From Lachnospiraceae bacterium NSJ-143 (GTDB taxonomy: Bacteria; Bacillota; Clostridia; Lachnospirales; Anaerotignaceae): DNA of 64,000 bases. The stretch's first letter is position 1; every line of letters begins with the position of its first letter. Both the position numbers and the translations under genes were made by a program. The stretch lies in contig JALIFM010000004.1 in NCBI GenBank assembly GCA_022867625.1, positions 169,283-233,282 of the forward strand, given 5' to 3'. This document shows, one piece after another, positions 19,802 through 26,749 of the stretch. Under the pieces are notes generated by a model that was given only the letters and a program-made list of their open reading frames with translations, was not told the DNA's origin and searched no databases.

Positions 19802-20986
19802 TCATGCTATCCACTTTTTCAGCACTTTATTAAAATTGTCATTAATTCCGGCTTTTTCAGCCCCTTGGGCAGCCACAATATCAGTCCTTCCAACCTCGTT
19901 GCCGTCTGTATCAACAAATATAATCTCACCGGCTTTTTCACCTGTGTCAAAAGGCGCTTTAAGGCTTTCATAAACCTGTTTCTGCTCGGTTATATCAACC
20001 TGACTTCCTTTTTTCAGTAGTGCCGATACATCCTGCGCTGTCTTTACAGGCACACAATCTATGTTTCCTTTTAAAACATGTATTTCACCGCAGTCGGAGC
20101 CTTCATCGCACAGCTTTTTAACCTCATAGTTGCCAAACCCGTAATCCAGCAGCTTCATCGCTTCCTGAAACCTCGCTTTATTGTCAGGCGCCGCCATTAT
20201 TACAGCTATAAGCTCCATTCCGTCACGCTCAGCAGTTGCGCTCAGGCAGTATTTTGCAAGCCCGGTTGAACCTGTTTTAAGCCCTGTGGCTCCGTTATAC
20301 CATTTAATCAGCTTATTAGTGTTTGTAAGGCCAAATTCTGTTTCGCCCTTTCTCGTTTTGTGTGTTATTGTATCCATCCATGTTGTGGTATATTCCCTTA
20401 CCTCCGGAAATTCAGTTATAAGCGCCCTGCTCATAAGGGCCACATCATTTGCGCTTGAAACATGGCCGTCAGTATCCAGCCCGCAGGCGTTTACAAACAC
20501 TGTATCACTCATGCCAAGCTGCTGTGCCCTCTCGTTCATCATTTTTACAAAGCCTTCCTCACTGCCGCCTATAAACTCAGCCATAGAAACAGCGGCATCA
20601 TTTGCCGATGCGATTACAATACATTTTGTAAGCTCTGATGCCTTCTGCTGTTCATTGGGCTCAAGAAAAACCTGACTTCCTCCCATAGATGACGCATGCT
20701 CGCTTACAGTTACCATATCATCCCATTTGAATTTACCGGCTTTCTGGTTTTCGTATATCAGCAGTATAGTCATAATTTTTGTAATACTTGCAGGAGGAAG
20801 CTTAGTATGGCTTTCCTTCTCATACAATACCTGTCCTGTAGACGCCTCCATAAGCACTACACTTGGCGAAGTCAAATCCGGCGCTCCAGCATCTACCTCA
20901 CCAGCCCTCGCCGCTACTGAGCTATGTACTATAAAAAAAGATACCAGAAACAGGCTAACGGTTTTTTTGAATCCTCTGATAAACAA
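19802..20986 (-). CDS. dacF: D-alanyl-D-alanine carboxypeptidase (serine-type, DacF-like)
   Basis: Low-molecular-weight penicillin-binding protein trimming the terminal D-Ala of peptidoglycan stem peptides. 394 aa with an N-terminal signal sequence (hydrophobic residues 10-27). Active-site motifs are SITK (Ser67, Lys70), SAN (127-129) and KTG (237-239). A C-terminal beta domain follows and ends with a weakly hydrophobic segment. The best start is a TTG at 20986; AGAGGAACGGGA lies upstream at longish spacing, so the start is less certain than the rest. It may be bicistronic with sfsA, which lies 53 bases upstream. Confidence 0.93.
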   Translation of the reverse strand: MFIRGFKKTVSLFLVSFFIVHSSVAARAGEVDAGAPDLTSPSVVLMEASTGQVLYEKESHTKLPPASITKIMTILLIYENQKAGKFKWDDMVTVSEHASSMGGSQVFLEPNEQQKASELTKCIVIASANDAAVSMAEFIGGSEEGFVKMMNERAQQLGMSDTVFVNACGLDTDGHVSSANDVALMSRALITEFPEVREYTTTWMDTITHKTRKGETEFGLTNTNKLIKWYNGATGLKTGSTGLAKYCLSATAERDGMELIAVIMAAPDNKARFQEAMKLLDYGFGNYEVKKLCDEGSDCGEIHVLKGNIDCVPVKTAQDVSALLKKGSQVDITEQKQVYESLKAPFDTGEKAGEIIFVDTDGNEVGRTDIVAAQGAEKAGINDNFNKVLKKWIA

Positions 20987-21039
20987 TATAAAATCCCGTT
21001 CCTCTCATAGATTATTAATACAATCTATGTACTGAAAAA

Positions 21040-21726
21040 TCATATTATTACTGGGACGCTGCTATTAAGCACCATGCTTTTTTCAGATACAATACACTCA
21101 TAAGCCATTATGCCCACACCGCTTCTGGCCGCTGCGGCCAAAGCCTGTGAAAATTTTATGTCTGTAGCACTGTTTGGGGTAAAAACTTTGGCGCCTTTGA
21201 ACTGTATAACAAAAAGTATTCCAGCCTCATACCCTTCTTTTTTAGCCTTTATCAGCTCTCTGATATGGCGCGTGCCTCTTTCTGTAGGAGCATCAGGAAA
21301 CATGGCTGTACCGTCCTGCTCCAAAGTGACGCCTTTTATCTCTATAAACCCCTTTTTTCCCGCCTTTTCGTAATACAAATCAAACCGTGACTCAGAATAT
21401 TTTACTTCGCGTTTTATATAATCCACTTTGCCTATCTCTTTTATATACCCGTTATTCAGGGCTTCATATGCCGCGGCGTTTGGCGCCTGCGAGTCCATGT
21501 TTATGAGCAAATCGCCTTTGAACACCGCTATAACCGAATATCTTGTCTTTCTATGTAAGTTTTCGCTTTCTTCAAGAACAACCCTGCATCCGCTTACCAA
21601 AAGCTCCCTGCATCTTCCAGTATTTTTTACATGTACCTTTTCTTCTGCTCCATCCAAAAGTACATACGCTACAAATCGGTTAGGGCGGCTTATAAATATT
21701 GCATGCCTTATTTTTTTATATTCCAT
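21040..21726 (-). CDS. sfsA: SfsA family protein (sugar fermentation stimulation protein homologue)
   Basis: 228 aa, the normal family length. It has an N-terminal OB-like domain (RFVAYVLLDGAEEKVHVKNTGR) and a nuclease-like second domain with SRFDLYYE, GFIEIKGVTLE and FPDAPTERGTRH blocks. The acidic residues and lysine in the latter resemble the PD-(D/E)XK layout. E. coli SfsA was found through maltose metabolism and binds DNA, but its molecular activity remains unclear. ATG with AAAGGAG upstream, 53 bases before dacF on the same strand. Confidence 0.92.
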   Translation of the reverse strand: MEYKKIRHAIFISRPNRFVAYVLLDGAEEKVHVKNTGRCRELLVSGCRVVLEESENLHRKTRYSVIAVFKGDLLINMDSQAPNAAAYEALNNGYIKEIGKVDYIKREVKYSESRFDLYYEKAGKKGFIEIKGVTLEQDGTAMFPDAPTERGTRHIRELIKAKKEGYEAGILFVIQFKGAKVFTPNSATDIKFSQALAAAARSGVGIMAYECIVSEKSMVLNSSVPVII

Positions 21727-21762
21727 TTTAACTCCTTTATAAATTTACATATTAATTCCCCT

Positions 21763-21785
21763 GCCGGAATAATACCGGCAGGGAC
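21763..21785. promoter_or_regulatory. Strong hairpin between rubrerythrin and sfsA
   Basis: CCCTGCCGG-(7)-CCGGCAGGG with no U-tract in either direction. It lies just after the rubrerythrin stop codon, so it may protect the 3' end of that message or weaken read-through into sfsA. Confidence 0.5.
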
Positions 21786-21795
21786 AGATTTATAA

Positions 21796-22332
21796 TTATT
21801 TAGAGGACTCTTTTTTGCGTTCAAAATATCCTCTCGGAAACTTGCATACATCACATACCTCAGGAGGCTGCTCCCCTATATATACATGTCCGCAGTTCCT
21901 GCAAATCCATACTGTCTTTGAGTTCCCATTAAACATTGTATTATCCTTGAGCATCTTTTGTAAAGACAAAAAGCGCTCCTCATGGTCCTTTTCGATTTTG
22001 GCCACTTCTGTAAAATAATCCCCTATTTCCTTAAAGCCTTCTTCATATGCGTCCTGTGCCGCCTGTTTATAAATCACAGCCCATTCCTCATGCTCACCCT
22101 GAGCCGCAGCGCCAAGGTTTTCCTCAGTTGTTCCAATCCCGTCTAAAAACTGTAAAACCCTTTTGGCGTGAGCGTACTCATTGTGGGCTGTCTCCAAAAG
22201 GATATCGGACACATGTTCACAGTTCTGGTCTCTTGCCTGCTCAGCATAAATTGTATATCTGTTCCTTGCCATACTTTCCCCGGCAAAAGATGCCAATAAA
22301 TTCTTCTCTGTCTTACTTCCCTTAAATTCCAT
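21796..22332 (-). CDS. rbr: Rubrerythrin
   Basis: Non-haem di-iron peroxidase that reduces hydrogen peroxide in anaerobes, 178 aa. The ferritin-like four-helix domain carries the ligands (E19 in GES, E31-region, ETAHNEYAHAK, and EVAKIEKDHEERF). A C-terminal rubredoxin-type domain has Cys144, Cys147, Cys160 and Cys163. ATG after AGGGAGG. It is the first gene of a minus-strand group with sfsA and dacF, but a strong hairpin follows it. PerR control is common for this gene in clostridia; I see AT-rich palindromes upstream but no convincing PerR box. Confidence 0.96.
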   Translation of the reverse strand: MEFKGSKTEKNLLASFAGESMARNRYTIYAEQARDQNCEHVSDILLETAHNEYAHAKRVLQFLDGIGTTEENLGAAAQGEHEEWAVIYKQAAQDAYEEGFKEIGDYFTEVAKIEKDHEERFLSLQKMLKDNTMFNGNSKTVWICRNCGHVYIGEQPPEVCDVCKFPRGYFERKKESSK

Positions 22333-22467
22333 AGTTATCCTCCCTTAAAATAAAAGTCTCCAGACCAGACATACTTTCTGTACTGTTAAAGCCTGTCCGG
22401 CTGCTGAACGTTAAACATAATATTCCACATAAAAAAATACATATTCATCCTTTTTCAAATTTCAATA

Positions 22468-22496
22468 TTGTTAATAATATTATTCTGAATTATAAT
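22468..22496 (+). promoter_or_regulatory. Promoter of the His-tail operon
   Basis: TTGTTA (22468-22473), 17 bases, TATAAT (22491-22496). A perfect 12-bp palindrome AATAATATTATT lies in the spacer and could be an operator or simple AT-rich symmetry. Confidence 0.55.
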
Positions 22497-22531
22497 AGCT
22501 TTAACTAAGCTGAAAGGAGCAGATAACCCTA

Positions 22532-24037
22532 ATGGAAACAGAAAACAGGATTTCCGCTTTATCCGAGAAATATATATTTAACGAAACAGTAGGAAGCTTT
22601 CTTCTTTTGCTTTTAAGCCATGTTGAGGAGAGAACTAACGAAAGGACTTTTACATCTATCTATCAACCCGAAGGCACGCTTAAAGAATTAAAAGAAAAAA
22701 TAAAAGGCTATACAGTAGGCCTTGACACTGTACTTCTTGATGACTCACAAAAAAAAGAGGCGCTCGAAAGCTGCCTTGAAATGAAAAACAGCATAATAAC
22801 TGTATATCGCATAATATACCGGTATTTTGCTAAATTCAATGTGATATCAAACATGATAAGCGATGAAATAGCAGTAAGAAAGTACCACGACGATCCGGCA
22901 AATAAGGATAAAAAAATTGAGCTTTCGCTCTTTTATACCGACTGTATTGAGTTTATACAGAGCGCCGAAAGCCCTTCACAGCTCAAACACTATATAGGCG
23001 AGCTTTTTGAATGCGTTCCACTCAATATGACAAGGGAAAAGTATTTTTCTCTTATTGAAAAAAGCCTTGCGGAAGCCTTTTTAAACGCTCCAAAAACCGA
23101 GCTCGATTTTTCTCTGCAATCATTCAAAGATGCCTGCGCACCTGAGATTTCTGAAGGATATGGAAAATACTTTCCAGAAATAGCCGATTTTTTAAAGAGC
23201 AGAAACAATCTTAAGCCGTCCTCTCTTTCTGACGAGGACCTTGAAAACGAATTTGATAAGCTTAATACAGTGCTTGACTCGTTAAACGAGATAGAGGACT
23301 ACTGTCAGGAAATACTCAACGATATAAATTCACTTATTATTTTATTCTATATGGGCTATACAATAGACGAGCTGAGCGAGGATAACTACGCATACTCAGA
23401 CACATATTACAAGGTGTGCGAAATGCTTCAAAGTGAAAACGAGACAGCCTTTGACGACACCGTAAAGGAGTTGCTTGAGGGCTATGTTGAGCCGGTTATA
23501 GACGGGGCCAATGAACTTAACGGGGATATAATGGAAACATTAAAGAAAATTGATGATTTTTCTCAATTTTCTGATGAAACAATTAAAACCCTCACCACAG
23601 AGGGATTTATACGCTCGTGCTTCTACGATGATTTGAATGAAGAGATATTCGACTTTGCCGCAGATGAAAACGAGCCTCCGGCAGGAAATGATTATCTGAA
23701 TAAAAGCATTGGTGATTTTATAGAATATATCAGGCAATACACAGCCACACTGCCAAACACAACAAGGAAGGCTGCCATGCAGAAGCTCCTTGGCTCCCTT
23801 CCGCTTTCACTTGACATACATGGACTAATGGATTATATAAAGGACGGTATTGATAATTCTGCGGGCTTTGAGCAGAGCCTTCTTATAATTGACAAAGCCG
23901 GCGCGGTATTTGCAAGAAACGGGTTCAGCTACCGTACTGGACAAGAGGAGGACAATAAGAACTGTTCCTGCGGTCATGAACACCATCATCACGAAGGATG
24001 TTCCTGTGGGCATGACCATGAACACCACCACCATTGA
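22532..24037 (+). CDS. Unrecognised helical protein with a His/Cys-rich metal-binding tail
   Basis: 501 aa, acidic, apparently all-helical and soluble; no signal peptide or clear membrane span, and no domain I recognise. The last ~25 residues (477-501) are two near-copies of a CSCGHxH motif followed by histidine runs, a layout typical of nickel, zinc or cobalt handling (compare the tails of SlyD, HypB and UreE). The body has no known chaperone motif such as a P-loop. The ATG follows AAAGGAGC. It heads an operon with a GloA-type glyoxalase 16 bases downstream and then a GNAT enzyme. Metal storage or delivery to the glyoxalase is a hypothesis only. Confidence 0.7.
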   Translation: METENRISALSEKYIFNETVGSFLLLLLSHVEERTNERTFTSIYQPEGTLKELKEKIKGYTVGLDTVLLDDSQKKEALESCLEMKNSIITVYRIIYRYFAKFNVISNMISDEIAVRKYHDDPANKDKKIELSLFYTDCIEFIQSAESPSQLKHYIGELFECVPLNMTREKYFSLIEKSLAEAFLNAPKTELDFSLQSFKDACAPEISEGYGKYFPEIADFLKSRNNLKPSSLSDEDLENEFDKLNTVLDSLNEIEDYCQEILNDINSLIILFYMGYTIDELSEDNYAYSDTYYKVCEMLQSENETAFDDTVKELLEGYVEPVIDGANELNGDIMETLKKIDDFSQFSDETIKTLTTEGFIRSCFYDDLNEEIFDFAADENEPPAGNDYLNKSIGDFIEYIRQYTATLPNTTRKAAMQKLLGSLPLSLDIHGLMDYIKDGIDNSAGFEQSLLIIDKAGAVFARNGFSYRTGQEEDNKNCSCGHEHHHHEGCSCGHDHEHHHH

Positions 24038-24053
24038 TAAAAGGAGGAAAAAT

Positions 24054-24422
24054 ATGTTCGCATTCAACCATTTCAATTACAATGTACTTGATTTAAACAA
24101 AAGCATGGATTTTTACAGCAGAGCTCTCGGTCTTAAAGAGGTACGCCGCAAGGAGGCGCCTGACGGCAGCTGGATACTTGTATATCTTGGCGACTCAAAA
24201 ACCGGATTTACACTTGAGCTTACATGGTTAAGAGACAGGTCCGAAAAATATAATCTGGGCGAAAATGAGTTTCATCTGGCTCTTGAGGCTGAGGATTATG
24301 ATTCCGCTTATAATATGCACAAACAAATGGGCTGTATAATATTTGAAAACCCGCAAATGGGAATATATTTTATAGCGGACCCGGACGGATATTGGATTGA
24401 GATAATACCGCCTAAGAAATAA
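24054..24422 (+). CDS. gloA: Lactoylglutathione lyase family protein (glyoxalase I-like)
   Basis: 122 aa, a single-unit vicinal-oxygen-chelate protein. The start at 24054 (MFAFNHFNYNVLDL) follows AAAGGAGG; the frame is open further upstream but overlaps the previous gene. The four metal ligands of E. coli GloA (H5, E56, H74, E122) have counterparts H6, E55, H74 and E116. Bacterial GloA of this type is usually nickel- or cobalt-dependent, interesting beside the His-tailed gene upstream. Clostridia generally lack glutathione, so the thiol adduct used, or even the substrate, may differ. Detoxification of 2-oxoaldehydes is the family role. Confidence 0.85.
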   Translation: MFAFNHFNYNVLDLNKSMDFYSRALGLKEVRRKEAPDGSWILVYLGDSKTGFTLELTWLRDRSEKYNLGENEFHLALEAEDYDSAYNMHKQMGCIIFENPQMGIYFIADPDGYWIEIIPPKK

Positions 24423-24462
24423 TTAAAACTGTCGGCTTATTTGCGGTTGGGGGGAATCACAT

Positions 24463-25209
24463 ATGGAAAGAACACCGTCATTTCTGGCGTTTGAAAGCCT
24501 TTTGGATTTGTCAAAAAAGGCAAGCATTAAAAAAAACCGTGAGTATGAAGAAAACGATAAATTCTGTTTTTACAGGAATTTCACATCACTTAGCTGGTAC
24601 AGCAGGCTTAACATTAACAGCCTGCCTGAACGTGATGAAAAAATCCTGGAACGCATAAAGACACTGTGTACAGAATCAACAAGCCCAAAATATATAAGCT
24701 TTGCCGCCGAGGATGTATACAATGACTTGAACAATGATTTGGAGCGTATAGGCTTTAAGCCTGTCAAATCCCAGAAAGGCATGATACTTGACCTTGAAGG
24801 CTCAAAAGAATACGATAAAAACGACAGTATTGTACGTATTGACAAAAAAAGGCTGCCTGAATGGGTTGATACATGCGAGAGAGGTTTTAATAAATCAGTC
24901 AACTGCCCAATATTTGATATTCTTATAAATGATAAAAACTGCATGTTTTTTGGCTATATAGCTGACGGCAGAATTGTATCAACTGCCCTCCTCAACATTT
25001 GCGGCGCAAACGGAGGCATACACGAGGTTGCCACACTGGAAAGCCACAGGAACAGGGGCTGTGCCACTGAGCTTATAAAGCATATAATAAATGAGGGCAA
25101 AAAATCCGGCTGTGAAATACTCACACTCCAGGCGTCAGTATACGGCGAGCCGGTTTACAAAAAACTCGGTTTTAAGCCTGTCAGCCAAATTTATAACTAT
25201 ATGCCGTAA
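24463..25209 (+). CDS. GNAT family N-acetyltransferase
   Basis: 248 aa. The C-terminal half holds the GNAT core: beta-strand VATLESH, the acetyl-CoA loop RNRGCATELIKH (R-x-x-G-x-A type), and the terminal GEPVYKKLGFKPV block. The N-terminal half (about 1-120) may be a degenerate second GNAT fold. Substrate unknown. The ATG follows GGGGG(A) eight bases away. Third gene of the operon, 40 bases after the glyoxalase and directly before a terminator. Confidence 0.8.
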   Translation: MERTPSFLAFESLLDLSKKASIKKNREYEENDKFCFYRNFTSLSWYSRLNINSLPERDEKILERIKTLCTESTSPKYISFAAEDVYNDLNNDLERIGFKPVKSQKGMILDLEGSKEYDKNDSIVRIDKKRLPEWVDTCERGFNKSVNCPIFDILINDKNCMFFGYIADGRIVSTALLNICGANGGIHEVATLESHRNRGCATELIKHIINEGKKSGCEILTLQASVYGEPVYKKLGFKPVSQIYNYMP

Positions 25210-25210
25210 T

Positions 25211-25248
25211 AAAAACCCCCATGTCTTTAAAAGTCATGGGAGTTTTTA
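25211..25248 (+). terminator. Terminator of the His-tail/gloA/GNAT operon
   Basis: CCCATG-(11)-CATGGG flanked by A5 and T5, directly after the GNAT stop codon. Confidence 0.85.
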
Positions 25249-25296
25249 TTAACTAAATATTTTTATTTTTAAAATTCCAGAAATTAAAACCGTATT

Positions 25297-25338
25297 TGTG
25301 ACTTTTATCACAGATTTATTTTTCAATCCGGATATAAT
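25297..25338 (+). promoter_or_regulatory. trxA-trxB promoter with CRP-type operator
   Basis: A perfect TATAAT at 25333-25338 has no recognisable -35. In its place is TGTGA-N6-TCACA (25297-25312), an exact match to the CRP-family consensus within a wider TTTGTGA/TCACAGA palindrome. Its centre (25304.5) is about 40-41 bases upstream of the expected start near 25345, the class II activator position. A CRP/FNR-family activator is therefore likely; which protein binds is not visible here. Confidence 0.7.
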
Positions 25339-25392
25339 ATAAATCAGAAGATAAAAATATAATATACTTGTTAATACGAAAGGAGAATTATT

Positions 25393-25710
25393 ATGGCAGT
25401 TATGAACGTTACAAATACAAATTTCAATAGCTTAATAAATTCCGGAAAGCCTGTTCTTGTGGAGTTTTCAGCTCCTTGGTGTGTTTATTGCAGAAGGCTT
25501 GCTCCTGCGGTTGAGCGTACCTCTGAAAAAATGTCGGATAAGATAACTGTAGCACAGGTAAATATCGACGATGTCCCTGAGCTTGCTGAAAAATACGGCA
25601 TTGACACAATACCGGCTCTTATGCTGTTTAAGAACGGTTCACATGGAGAAAAGCTTGTAGGCCCACCTTCCCAGAATGCCGTTGAGGATTGGGTAAAAAG
25701 ACAGCTTTAA
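25393..25710 (+). CDS. trxA: Thioredoxin
   Basis: 105 aa redox protein that reduces protein disulfides. The active site is W-C-V-Y-C (Cys30, Cys33) instead of the usual WCGPC, and the cis-proline is Pro74 in DTIPALMLF. The ATG has AAAGGAG upstream. It lies 23 bases before trxB, giving a complete thioredoxin system in one operon. The VY dipeptide between the cysteines should shift the redox potential compared with GP, a known determinant in the family; the direction is not predicted here. Confidence 0.95.
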   Translation: MAVMNVTNTNFNSLINSGKPVLVEFSAPWCVYCRRLAPAVERTSEKMSDKITVAQVNIDDVPELAEKYGIDTIPALMLFKNGSHGEKLVGPPSQNAVEDWVKRQL

Positions 25711-25733
25711 TTAAAAGAGCGGGGAGGCCTGTA

Positions 25734-26660
25734 ATGAATAATAAAATATATCAATCCGTAATAATAGGCGGAGGCCCGTCAGGCTACACAGCCGCTATGT
25801 ACTGCGCAAGGGCAGGAATTAAAACACTTGTAATAGAGATGCTCTCTGCCGGAGGCCAGATGGCAACAACAAGCAATGTTGAAAACTACCCCGGGTTTGA
25901 CGAGGGTATAGATGGCTTTGAGCTTGGAGAAAAAATGCAGAAAAACGCTGAAAAATTCGGTGCTGAAACCCTTTACAGCGAGGTTATATCCCTTGACCTT
26001 GAAAGCAGGCCTAAAAAGGTTGAAACAGCCGATGGAGAAATTATTGCAGATTCAATAATTATAGCAACAGGCGCCAACCCGAGAAAGCTCGGGCTTGAAG
26101 GCGAGGAAAGCCTTGTGGGTAAGGGTATAGGCTACTGCGCCTACTGTGACGGCATGTACTACAAGGACAGAACTGTTGCTGTTGTTGGCGGAGGCGATTC
26201 TGCAGCGGAGGATGCGCTGTACCTCTCAAAAATATGCAGAAAAGTTTTTCTGATTCACAGAAGAAATGAGCTCAGGGCAGTCAAAAGCTATGTATCACTC
26301 CTGAGCAATACTGAAAATATTGAGCTTATATTAAATGCAAAGCCTTCCAGACTTATGTACGATGAAAAACTTCACGGAATTGAGCTTGAGGACACATCAG
26401 ACGGCCATATATTTGATATCAGCTGTGACGCTGTATTTGTAGCAGTAGGCAGAATACCAAACACGAGCCTTGTTGCCGGCAAGCTTGATATGGATAAAGG
26501 CGGGTATATAATTGCAGATGAAACAGGAAGAACCAATATCCCGGGTGTTTTTGCAGTTGGTGATGTCAGGACAAAACATCTGAGACAGATTATAACCGCC
26601 GCCTCTGACGGAGCCAATGCTTCAAAGTTTGTACAGGAGTATCTGGACAGTTTAAATTAA
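25734..26660 (+). CDS. trxB: Thioredoxin reductase
   Basis: Flavoprotein that reduces thioredoxin with NADPH (or another donor), 308 aa. The start at 25734 (MNNKIYQSVIIGGG) follows GGGGAGG; the upstream extension overlaps trxA and is rejected. FAD-binding GGGPSG is at residues 12-17, the redox pair Cys135/Cys138 in CAYC, and the second nucleotide-binding GGGDSA at 152-157. GDVRTK near the C-terminus closes the FAD site. HRRNELRA after the second dinucleotide fold fits NADPH preference. Co-transcribed with trxA and ended by a strong terminator. Confidence 0.96.
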   Translation: MNNKIYQSVIIGGGPSGYTAAMYCARAGIKTLVIEMLSAGGQMATTSNVENYPGFDEGIDGFELGEKMQKNAEKFGAETLYSEVISLDLESRPKKVETADGEIIADSIIIATGANPRKLGLEGEESLVGKGIGYCAYCDGMYYKDRTVAVVGGGDSAAEDALYLSKICRKVFLIHRRNELRAVKSYVSLLSNTENIELILNAKPSRLMYDEKLHGIELEDTSDGHIFDISCDAVFVAVGRIPNTSLVAGKLDMDKGGYIIADETGRTNIPGVFAVGDVRTKHLRQIITAASDGANASKFVQEYLDSLN

Positions 26661-26670
26661 TTTATATACC

Positions 26671-26695
26671 GGCCGTGCCCAAGGGCACGGCTTTT
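26671..26695 (+). terminator. Terminator after trxB
   Basis: GGCCGTGCCC-(AA)-GGGCACGGC followed by T4. Confidence 0.85.
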
Positions 26696-26705
26696 GGATT
26701 AAGTT

Positions 26706-26735
26706 AAAAATCCGGAGCTTAAGCTCCGGATTTTT
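26706..26735. terminator. Perfect palindromic terminator
   Basis: A 30-base perfect palindrome (AAAAATCCGGAGCTT and its complement) with T5 on both strands. It ends valS on the minus strand and backs up the trxB terminator. Confidence 0.92.
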
Positions 26736-26749
26736 GTGTATACATATAT

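Noticed and set aside
24001-24037. His-rich end of the 501-aa protein as an artefact of a simple repeat or vector His-tag
   Set aside because: Codons vary (CAC/CAT mixed, with Cys, Gly, Glu and Asp between) and the frame ends in a natural stop before a native ribosome site.
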